From NCBI GenBank assembly GCA_947379685.1, contig CANCOG010000365.1, positions 1-5,488 of the forward strand: 5,488 nt of DNA. Reading direction: 5' to 3'. Position numbers and translations under genes: made by a program. Positions 1 through 5,488 of the stretch are shown piece by piece (within the stretch, counting starts at the first letter, position 1; the number at the start of each line of letters is the position of its first letter). The DNA is from Flavipsychrobacter stenotrophus (GTDB lineage: Bacteria > Bacteroidota > Bacteroidia > Chitinophagales > Chitinophagaceae). The notes beneath the pieces are model-generated. The model was not told where the DNA came from. It saw nothing but the letters and a program-made list of their open reading frames with translations, and did not search any database.

Positions 1-3000
1 TTACAATCCCGCCTGAAGAAACTGTTGCCGGTGCACTGCTGGATAAACTCCATGTACCGCCCGCTATGGTAGATGAAAGTGTAGTTGCGGCCCCAGTGCA
101 GACACTAGAGCTACCCGAAATTGTACCTGCAACGGGCAATGGATTAATGGTAATAATAGTTGAGGTCATAGCAGAACCACAGGCATTGGTCACGGTATAC
201 AATACAGAATCAGACCCTGAACTTACTCCGGTTACCAGTCCACCCGAAACTGTTGCAGAAGCATTGCTTACACTCCATGCACCGCCAGAGGCCGTACATA
301 TAAGTGTAATTGATGCTACCTCACATACACTCGAAGGGCCAGAAATAGTTCCCGACACCGGGGTAACTACCACAGAAATCGCAAAGGGTGCTGTGCCGGT
401 ACCGCAGCTATTGGCAACTGTGTAATAAACCGTATCGATACCTGGACTTACGCCGGTCACGGCGCCGGACGAAGATACAGTTGTTAAACCTGTGCCGGAG
501 CTACTCCAGGAACCTCCCGAAATAGTGGCCCCCAGCGTTGTGGTACCTCCTGAACAAACAGAACTACTACCAGTAATGGTGCCCATACCTGGAGTCGCCT
601 TAACGTAAATGATCTTATGTGCCCTTTGGTTTTCATAGATCGTATAGGTAATTGTGTCCAACCCAGGTGTCATACCTGTGACTACACCAGACGCGTTAAC
701 CGTTGCGTGACTGTTGGAAGCTGTCCATACCCCACCGGATACATGGTTACTGAGCGTTGTTGACGCCCCTGTACAAACAGTGTCAGCACCGTAAACTACA
801 CCAACCGTGTCTTCAATAGTGTTTAATGTCGCATTTGTATAAACGGCAGGGTTATAGTCGAAATAAATACCAGCCTTATTGGTGATCTGTGTACCTGGCG
901 CAAGACTATCATGTGGTAAAATATTATAAGAAATGTAACCAATACTTCCTGTAGGGTCACTGGCGCTATCTGGCAGGTTAATATCATTAAATCTGAACTT
1001 AATAACATTTCCAAACTGGTAAACGAGCACGGGAGAACTTGAGCTGATGACCTGGAGGGTTGAGATGTCGAGATTGGCATCAATGGTATCGGCTACGGTA
1101 ATATTGTAGGCAGGTGCACTACCTGTGTTTTGGAAATGTATCATGTAGCTGAGTGGTGTACCGTTAGGGACATAACCTTCGGGGCCATAGCCCATTGGAG
1201 ATACAGCTTTTTCATTGGGATCCCAGGAAGAAACGACAGGCTGTCGCCAGACATAGGCGTTATTCGTTAAGTCGGGATCCGTTATTGTGCTTGGTGACAC
1301 GTAAAGCTGATTTCTAACAGTATCAAAAATAGTAGCTGTTGTATCGGTAGTCACCTTCACATTTGCGCTGAAATCAAAAAGACTACCGGTAGTTGAAAAA
1401 TTCCATCGTAAAGTATCGCCAGAAATGCTGGTGGGCGCAGGCCCGGTCCACATACCGGAGTAGCTTAGATTAGAATCTATAATAAGTGTCACAGTTGAGT
1501 TAAGTGTATCACACATAAATCCCCAGGGATTGCTGCTCCAAATAGCAATGTACCCGACCTGGCCGGGCACAAAATGCGCACCCCAGCCGGAAATACTCAT
1601 GTCCATTATTGTAGGTGCAGTGCAGGTAAAGGCGAAACTCTGCGTATCGGAGCTTCCAGCGGAAGTAGTAAAAGTGTACGTGCCTGAAGATGGACATGAT
1701 GGCGTAAGCGAGCCGCCGGCCGACCCACCTCCACCAGCAGTTCCAAATGGATTAGACACGAGTGTGAATGTATCACCCGCAAAAACGTTCAGGGAATAAT
1801 TACCATTTTCATCGCACCAGCCATAGCTTGTTGTCCCACGGGAATTGTTGATCAGTTCAAAAGGCCAGTAACTTAACCCAACCTCTCCGGAGTCACGCAC
1901 ACAATTGGCATTAGAATCAATGTAAAATGAACCCAGTAGCGGAGAACAACTCGAACCAAGGAAAAGTCGGCTGCCAAGTGCCCATCCCCCATGATACGAA
2001 TAAGTGTATATACCAGCAGAATCAGCCACGAATTCATCGTAAGAACCTGGTATTAAATACGTATGCGAAAACGATCCGCTATAACTAAAATGGCCACGAC
2101 CATCGTTATAGATTGGGACAGTAACAGAGGTATCCGTGCCATCACCAAAATAGATGTGCTTGGTAGCCGTAGGGCTCAGCATCGCAGAGTCGGATACCGA
2201 CCCATCAAATCCATAATTGTCGGTAAACGGAACGGTGCAAACACTCCGGTCGTATGAATAAGCATCGTGAGGTGCAGAGTCATACAAATTTGTGTAAACA
2301 CCACCGCCATGACAATCCTGGACTGCCACTGACGGAGCCTCAGGTTCTGATGTAAAATAGCCAGAAGATGTTCTGATACGAATATAGACCCCTCCGGCCG
2401 GAGTGCTTGTAAATGTATGGCTGATGGAGTCGCAAAATGCATAGGTCCCCCCAGAAGACAGTGTAATGGGAACCCTCTGATCAGCATGAGTCCCGTCGCC
2501 AAATTCTATGTGAACGTACATAGAATCAGCGGTTGTGGCTGTTCCACTAACCGTACCATACACGGCATAATTTACGACTCCCGGCAAATAACAGGTTGGA
2601 GAAACAAGTGTATCCCAAACGTTTGCCGATGTAATACCGGTTATGGACGAACCGCAGTTGGCACCAACCGTGTCGGCAGGAAAGTGGTAGGAATCGCCGT
2701 ACCCCATCGTAGTTATTTCCAGGCTGGTCCTGTAAATTCCAGGGTCATTGAAAACAAATGAGTCCAAATTACATACCGAAGACCCGAAGCCATACGAACC
2801 AGAGGAATACCAATATGGTATCCTGTAAGTCCGGGAATAAATTCCATGATCCAATGCGTCAACGATACTGATAATTGCGTCAACCGAATCCGTGGTTGCA
2901 ACTGTATCATTAATTGTCGCCGTCATGCCCCATTTCAATATCCCCGGCAATGTGCACGGTGTCGATGAAACACTATCCTTCACTGAAAAGGTATTGATGC

Positions 3001-4090
3001 GGGACCAGGCACCTGTTACCTTGAATGCTTTTGATTCATCTCCGCAGGAAGCCCAACCGGTACCTCCGTAAATATTTCCAGACGAATCGACAAACATACC
3101 GTTGGCACCCCATCCCCATCCGGCCGTTCCTATTATCGTGTTAATGATACCAGTAGCTGCCGAAATTTTTCTAACCGCCCAAGACGAGGGTTCAAATACA
3201 AAAATATTACCCGCCGAATCAATACCCAGATTAGATGCACTTATGGAAACTGCAGTAGCCGGACAGCCATCAATTCCGTATCCACCGCCCCCACCTGCAA
3301 ACGTCGAAATTGTTCCAGACGCACTAATTTTTCTGATCCTAGAATTACCATTATCAATAAAGTAAGTAGTACCGGTCCGGTCAGCAACTATATCAGTTGG
3401 GTTACTTAAAGTGGCACTCGTTGCTGGCCCACCGTCCCCTGAAAATCCCGAAGTTGCCACTCCCGCGATAGTATTAATAATGCCAGTTCCTGCACTTACT
3501 TTCCTGACCCGGCCGCTATAATCAGTAAAAAAAATATTACTTGCACTATCCACAAAAACTCCGCGAACGTCTCCAATCCCAGCGCTTGTTGCCGGCCCTC
3601 CATCTCCCGAAAATCCAGACCCGTTACCTGCAACAGTTGTAATCACACCAGTTGTGCCGTGAATTCTTCGGATTCTCTGATTGTTCCAATCAACAAAATA
3701 GCAGTTTCCCAGCTGGTCCGTACACATTGCTGCTACGTCCGAGATCCGCGCAGTTGTAGCTGGCCCACCGTCTCCAGAGAATCCTGTGGTCCCGTTTCCG
3801 GCAATCGTATTGACAATTCCGCTTGAAGAAGATACTTTTCTAATCCTATAATTGCCTGCGTCGGTGAGCAAGATATTACCGGAACGATCAACAATCACCA
3901 ACCCAATCCCGTTAAAACATGCTCCATACGCGGTAGCGGCTCCGCCATCTCCAGAATAGCTATCGTAGCAATAACACATTGTATCGAAGCATCCACCGCC
4001 ACCACCGGCAATAACCGAGCCTGTGCCATATTGACCATACCCTACTGAAAAGCACCAAAAAACCAGAAACAAAGAAAGAAAATATTTCAT
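1..4090 (-). CDS. Large secreted NHL-propeller / PKD-like repeat protein, 3' end outside window
   Basis: The frame is open from the ATG at 4088-4090 to base 1, giving 1363 complete codons with no stop or frameshift. The product starts with a signal peptide (residues 1-19), so it is exported. Domains in order: an NHL-type beta-propeller (about 22-358) with repeated GDGGPAT loops; three diverged ~120-residue PKD-related modules (about 372-719), two with GDGT; an SdrD_B/Cna-B-like module (about 717-781, with DSNANCVRDSGEVGL); a DUF11-like beta-sandwich (about 825-945); a second DUF11/DUF7619-like domain (about 950-1095) opening with WDPNEK and containing HFQNTGSAPAYNITV; and four PKD-like repeats (about 1098 to the edge). 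No enzymatic motif is visible. A cell-surface adhesive or structural role is inferred from architecture only. The start is chosen because it gives a clean signal peptide; there is no Shine-Dalgarno sequence, which is usual in Bacteroidota. The missing C-terminus probably carries a T9SS sorting domain, as its neighbour does. Confidence 0.9.
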   Translation of the reverse strand, partial: MKYFLSLFLVFWCFSVGYGQYGTGSVIAGGGGGCFDTMCYCYDSYSGDGGAATAYGACFNGIGLVIVDRSGNILLTDAGNYRIRKVSSSSGIVNTIAGNGTTGFSGDGGPATTARISDVAAMCTDQLGNCYFVDWNNQRIRRIHGTTGVITTVAGNGSGFSGDGGPATSAGIGDVRGVFVDSASNIFFTDYSGRVRKVSAGTGIINTIAGVATSGFSGDGGPATSATLSNPTDIVADRTGTTYFIDNGNSRIRKISASGTISTFAGGGGGYGIDGCPATAVSISASNLGIDSAGNIFVFEPSSWAVRKISAATGIINTIIGTAGWGWGANGMFVDSSGNIYGGTGWASCGDESKAFKVTGAWSRINTFSVKDSVSSTPCTLPGILKWGMTATINDTVATTDSVDAIISIVDALDHGIYSRTYRIPYWYSSGSYGFGSSVCNLDSFVFNDPGIYRTSLEITTMGYGDSYHFPADTVGANCGSSITGITSANVWDTLVSPTCYLPGVVNYAVYGTVSGTATTADSMYVHIEFGDGTHADQRVPITLSSGGTYAFCDSISHTFTSTPAGGVYIRIRTSSGYFTSEPEAPSVAVQDCHGGGVYTNLYDSAPHDAYSYDRSVCTVPFTDNYGFDGSVSDSAMLSPTATKHIYFGDGTDTSVTVPIYNDGRGHFSYSGSFSHTYLIPGSYDEFVADSAGIYTYSYHGGWALGSRLFLGSSCSPLLGSFYIDSNANCVRDSGEVGLSYWPFELINNSRGTTSYGWCDENGNYSLNVFAGDTFTLVSNPFGTAGGGGSAGGSLTPSCPSSGTYTFTTSAGSSDTQSFAFTCTAPTIMDMSISGWGAHFVPGQVGYIAIWSSNPWGFMCDTLNSTVTLIIDSNLSYSGMWTGPAPTSISGDTLRWNFSTTGSLFDFSANVKVTTDTTATIFDTVRNQLYVSPSTITDPDLTNNAYVWRQPVVSSWDPNEKAVSPMGYGPEGYVPNGTPLSYMIHFQNTGSAPAYNITVADTIDANLDISTLQVISSSSPVLVYQFGNVIKFRFNDINLPDSASDPTGSIGYISYNILPHDSLAPGTQITNKAGIYFDYNPAVYTNATLNTIEDTVGVVYGADTVCTGASTTLSNHVSGGVWTASNSHATVNASGVVTGMTPGLDTITYTIYENQRAHKIIYVKATPGMGTITGSSSVCSGGTTTLGATISGGSWSSSGTGLTTVSSSGAVTGVSPGIDTVYYTVANSCGTGTAPFAISVVVTPVSGTISGPSSVCEVASITLICTASGGAWSVSNASATVSGGLVTGVSSGSDSVLYTVTNACGSAMTSTIITINPLPVAGTISGSSSVCTGAATTLSSTIAGGTWSLSSSAPATVSSGGIV
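2..799 (-). repeat. C-terminal PKD-like repeats of the NHL protein (four visible, last one cut)
   Basis: Residues about 1098-1363 are four tandem repeats of roughly 65-77 residues with the scheme GTISG-SSVC, TTL, GG-W, ATVS-GVVTGV-PG-DT and YYTV-N-CG. Repeat 2 pairs C1179 with C1229, and repeat 3 pairs C1256 with C1304; these are probably disulfides. Repeat 1 lacks the second cysteine, and repeat 3 has an extra one (C1265). Repeat 4 (C1331) runs off the left edge. The same repeat family occurs in the adjacent upstream gene. Confidence 0.85.
806..1243 (-). other. DUF11/DUF7619-like beta-sandwich domain
   Basis: Residues about 950-1095 open with SSWDPNEKAVSP, then show YMIHFQNTGSAPAYNITV, DTIDANLDISTLQVISSS, the strand VIKFRFNDINLP, and ITNKAGIYFDYNPAVYTN. 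This series of motifs is typical of a domain found in many large T9SS-exported Bacteroidota proteins, located between the repeat-rich middle and the C-terminal part. I assign it to the DUF11-like group, probably DUF7619, from memory of the pattern. Its role is taken to be structural. Confidence 0.75.
1934..2977 (-). repeat. Three diverged ~120-residue PKD-related modules
   Basis: Residues about 372-719 contain three tandem modules. Each begins with a cysteine followed two residues later by proline (C379-TLPG, C500-YLPG, C618-TVPF), with spacings of 121 and 118 residues. Modules 2 and 3 carry the PKD-type EFGDGT/YFGDGT loop and a SHTF/SHTY strand before a Pro-Gly or Pro-Ala turn. Module 1 has DALDHG in place of the GDGT loop. 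A terminal cysteine closes each module (C479, C593, C715). The modules are probably extracellular beta-sandwiches; function is unknown. Confidence 0.7.
3017..4027 (-). repeat. NHL-type beta-propeller repeats
   Basis: These are protein-level tandem repeats at residues 22-358. Each blade has the pattern D-x-x-GN-x-[FY]-x-x-D, then RIRK[VI], then TG-I-NTIAG, followed by an FSGDGGPAT loop. The SGDGG motif starts at residues 46, 105, 161 and 217, with a degenerate copy (GIDGCPAT) at 272, a period of 55-59 residues. A sixth blade (about 330-358) is diverged. The first residues of the mature protein (TGSVIAGG) look like the last strand of a blade and would close a six-bladed ring. NHL propellers usually bind protein, carbohydrate or other ligands; no ligand can be read here. 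Confidence 0.85.
4034..4090 (-). other. Predicted Sec signal peptide of the NHL-repeat protein
   Basis: Residues 1-19 have a short basic start (MKYF), a hydrophobic core (LSLFLVFWCFSV) and a likely signal peptidase I site after GYG, before QYG. C13 is not preceded by a lipobox, so a lipoprotein signal is unlikely. The sequence supports the ATG at 4088-4090 as the true start. The exact cleavage position is inferred. Confidence 0.85.
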
Positions 4091-4112
4091 GTGAAATAAG
4101 TGTGTGAAACCC

Positions 4113-4150
4113 AAAAAATAAGCCGTCCCATAAAAGACGGCTAATTTTTT
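4113..4150 (-). terminator. Intrinsic terminator between the two genes
   Basis: A perfect 7-bp GC-rich stem (AGCCGTC at 4121-4127 with GACGGCT at 4136-4142) encloses an 8-base loop. After one A-A mismatch it is extended by A/T-only pairing between 4113-4119 and 4144-4150. Read on the minus strand, the stem is followed by T-A-TTTTTT, a good U-tract. It lies 32 bp downstream of the TAA at 4182-4184, so it should end transcription of the T9SS gene. The near-symmetrical A and T tracts mean it could also work on the plus strand, although no plus-strand gene is visible. The rest of the gap is AT-rich and shows no convincing promoter. Confidence 0.85.
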
Positions 4151-4181
4151 ATTTTAGTTTGGTTAACTGAAAATTAATTGA

Positions 4182-5488
4182 TTACATCACCACAATCTTC
4201 TTCCTCCAAACTTTTCCATCAGTTTCTACTCGCACCATGTATACACCCGCGGCCACATTGGTCATATCCATCGGGATCTGTAGTTGGTGGGTATTGGTGA
4301 TGTTGAGTGTTTTAACGGTTTTCCCGGCTGCGTCGGTGATGGAGATGACTACGTCGCTGTTGTGGGTAGGTATATCAACAGAGAAGGTGCCGGAATTCGG
4401 GTTGGGGAATATGGACATTTCTTCGTTTGTAGCGTCTTGGTTAACTACACCAGTGTTATCGGCCCACACACCCAATGTTGGGCTTGTAACGGAAGGACTC
4501 ACTGCGCAAGGTGCATTACTGGTGAGTATACAATAGACGGAGGATGGCCCTGAAACGGCATAGTTAAACACAGCATTTGTTGCACCACTCACTGCAATAC
4601 CATTGACATACCACTGATAAACTGGTGTTGTTCCACCATTGGTAACCATAGCGTTAAATACCACTACCTGACCAATTGCACTAACTGCGGTTGTTGATTG
4701 GGTGATATCGATCGTTGGCTCTACCGGGTCATTAACCGCTATAGTCAATAACGCTGGTATCGCAACGGTATCGGCCGTTCTGCAAGCCAGGTTGCTGATA
4801 TAATGACAATTTAGGTGGTCTCCTGCAGAAGGCAGATAATAGTAAGAGGAACCTGACCCAACGTCGGTGCCATTTAATGTCCATATATAACCGGGTGCTG
4901 TGCCTCCATTTAGTCCATTTGCGGTAAATGTAATTCCGTCACCTGTACAAACACTGAAACCCGGGTTGGCTGAAACAGTTACTGAAGGTGTCAGATTTGG
5001 CAGTACATCTATGGCGTGAGGAACGGTTGCTGTACCACAGACATTGGTAACTGAGTAATAAATGGTCAATGAACCGGTTGCAATTCCTGTAACCAGGCCA
5101 CCGGAAACTGTAGCCAGAGTACTACTGGCCATCCATGTACCACCGGTAGCGGCGTCAGTCAACGTAACCGTTGTACCCAGGCAAACGATAGCCGGACCGG
5201 AAATAGAGCCTGCATCTGGCAGTGTTGCGACTGTCATTGGTAACCTTGCCGCACGGGTTCCACAAGAATTGGTAACGGTGTAATACATGGTATCAGCACC
5301 TGGTGTAATACCTGAAACTACGCCGCCAGTTATAGTAGCATGTCCGTTGGAAGCACTCCAGGTGCCACCTGTGGCCGCATCTGTAAGCGTGGTATGACTG
5401 CCGGGGCAAACAGTTGAGGAACCGGAAATAGTTCCTGTAACTGGTTGTGGCATTATGGTCCTTGCGTGTGTTGCATAGGCCGAACCGC
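4182..5488 (-). CDS. T9SS type A sorting domain protein with PKD/Ig-like repeats, 5' end outside window
   Basis: The frame is open from the right edge (first full codon 5484-5486) to the TAA at 4182-4184, giving 434 visible residues. The first in-frame ATG (5451-5453) is not a convincing start: the frame continues upstream of it, it sits in the linker just before a repeat, and no signal peptide follows. Visible residues 15-163 hold two PKD-like repeats of about 75 residues, each with a cysteine pair (27/75 and 102/150) and a GGTW core. About 164-252 and 253-341 are two Ig/PKD-like beta-sandwich regions with YIWTLNG and YQWYVNG strands. Residues 357-434 form the T9SS type A sorting domain. In Bacteroidota this domain targets a protein through the outer membrane and is cleaved on attachment or release. 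The specific function is unknown; an extracellular structural or adhesive protein is likely. The N-terminal portion, which would define function, lies outside the window. Confidence 0.92.
   Translation of the reverse strand, partial: GSAYATHARTIMPQPVTGTISGSSTVCPGSHTTLTDAATGGTWSASNGHATITGGVVSGITPGADTMYYTVTNSCGTRAARLPMTVATLPDAGSISGPAIVCLGTTVTLTDAATGGTWMASSTLATVSGGLVTGIATGSLTIYYSVTNVCGTATVPHAIDVLPNLTPSVTVSANPGFSVCTGDGITFTANGLNGGTAPGYIWTLNGTDVGSGSSYYYLPSAGDHLNCHYISNLACRTADTVAIPALLTIAVNDPVEPTIDITQSTTAVSAIGQVVVFNAMVTNGGTTPVYQWYVNGIAVSGATNAVFNYAVSGPSSVYCILTSNAPCAVSPSVTSPTLGVWADNTGVVNQDATNEEMSIFPNPNSGTFSVDIPTHNSDVVISITDAAGKTVKTLNITNTHQLQIPMDMTNVAAGVYMVRVETDGKVWRKKIVVM
4185..4418 (-). other. T9SS type A C-terminal sorting domain
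   Basis: This encodes the last 78 residues of the upstream gene. It opens with MSIFPNPNSGTFSV, where FPNPNSG is the conserved A motif, continues through ITDAAGKTVKTLNI, and closes with AAGVYMVRVETDGK and the basic tail WRKKIVVM. This is the standard type A sorting signal recognised by the PorU-type machinery of the type IX secretion system. It makes the taxonomic call of Bacteroidota strong and shows that the protein is exported beyond the outer membrane. Confidence 0.95.
4998..5444 (-). repeat. PKD-like repeats of the upstream T9SS protein
   Basis: Two repeats (visible residues 15-89 and 90-163) follow the same scheme as the repeats at 2-799: TGTISGSSTVC then TNSCGT, and GSISGPAIVC then TNVCGT, each with a TDAATGGTW core. 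The cysteines are 48 residues apart in both copies. More copies may lie upstream, outside the window. Confidence 0.85.

Noticed and set aside
66..425. Plus-strand ORF of 119 codons, resembling the plus-strand ORF at 5062-5283 (both contain PPETVA and GPEI segments)
   Set aside because: Both lie antisense to the PKD-like repeats of the two minus-strand genes. Their similarity is the reverse-strand image of the repeat family, not evidence of a gene family. There is no signal, start context or domain.
823..3365. Several short ORFs on both strands in other frames (823-1083, 1509-1697, 1530-1799, 2063-2257, 2176-2502, 2417-2761, 2713-2910, 3102-3365)
   Set aside because: All lie inside the continuous minus-strand frame from 4090 to 1, whose translation shows coherent domains throughout. 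None has recognisable protein features.
4052..4054. Cysteine 13 in the signal peptide as a lipoprotein lipobox
   Set aside because: It is preceded by F-W rather than a small residue, so it does not fit the lipobox; a signal peptidase I site after residue 19 fits better.
4112..4120. TATTTTTTG on the minus strand as a Bacteroidota -7 promoter element
   Set aside because: The spacing within the element is one base too long, there is no -33 TTTG at the right distance, and it is the U-tract of the terminator.
4237..4553. Two overlapping plus-strand ORFs antisense to the T9SS sorting domain region
   Set aside because: The minus-strand frame encodes an unmistakable sorting domain; these are shadows.
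5451..5453. ATG as the start of the upstream T9SS gene
   Set aside because: The frame stays open to the window edge, no signal peptide follows although the protein must be exported, and the Met sits in a linker just before a repeat.
1..5488. CRISPR array, tRNA/rRNA, transposase, toxin-antitoxin or defence genes
   Set aside because: No direct DNA repeats with spacers, RNA gene signatures or relevant protein motifs are visible. The repeats present are diverged protein-coding repeats.

Overview
The window holds parts of two large minus-strand genes for secreted, multidomain surface proteins, and nothing else that I can support. The best taxonomic clue is the C-terminus of the gene at 4182-5488. 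It ends in a classic type IX secretion system (T9SS) type A sorting domain, with a FPNPNSG entry motif, an AAGVYMVRV motif and a basic, hydrophobic tail. That domain is essentially restricted to Bacteroidota. The PKD/Ig-like repeats (GTISGSSSVC ... TVTNSCG) and the WDPNEK-type DUF11-like domain are also common in environmental Bacteroidota. A Chitinophagales/Chitinophagaceae-like source is my guess, not something the sequence proves.

Layout in the direction of transcription (right to left). From 5488 to 4182 lies the 3' part of a gene whose start is outside the window. Its 434 visible residues contain two PKD-like repeats, two Ig-like beta-sandwich regions and the T9SS sorting domain. A 91-bp intergenic gap (4091-4181) holds a strong intrinsic terminator hairpin. 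From 4090 to 1 runs a second, much larger gene, open without interruption to the window edge. It has at least 1363 residues: signal peptide, NHL-type beta-propeller, three diverged ~120-residue PKD-related modules, an SdrD_B/Cna-B-like module, two DUF11-like beta-sandwich domains, and a C-terminal run of the same PKD-like repeats found in the first gene. Its C-terminus is missing, and I expect a T9SS sorting domain there.

The two genes are tandem neighbours sharing a repeat family. Both look like exported cell-surface or extracellular proteins, plausibly adhesive or ligand-binding, but no enzymatic active site or specific ligand can be read from the sequence. The terminator between them suggests separate transcription units, yet it leaves only about 22 bp before the second start codon, so promoter placement is unclear. 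I found no RNA genes, mobile elements, CRISPR array or defence system. All plus-strand ORFs are antisense shadows. I do not see a new biological system here; the points worth a second look are the domain architecture, the three-module repeat with its cysteine pattern, and the repeat sharing between neighbours.
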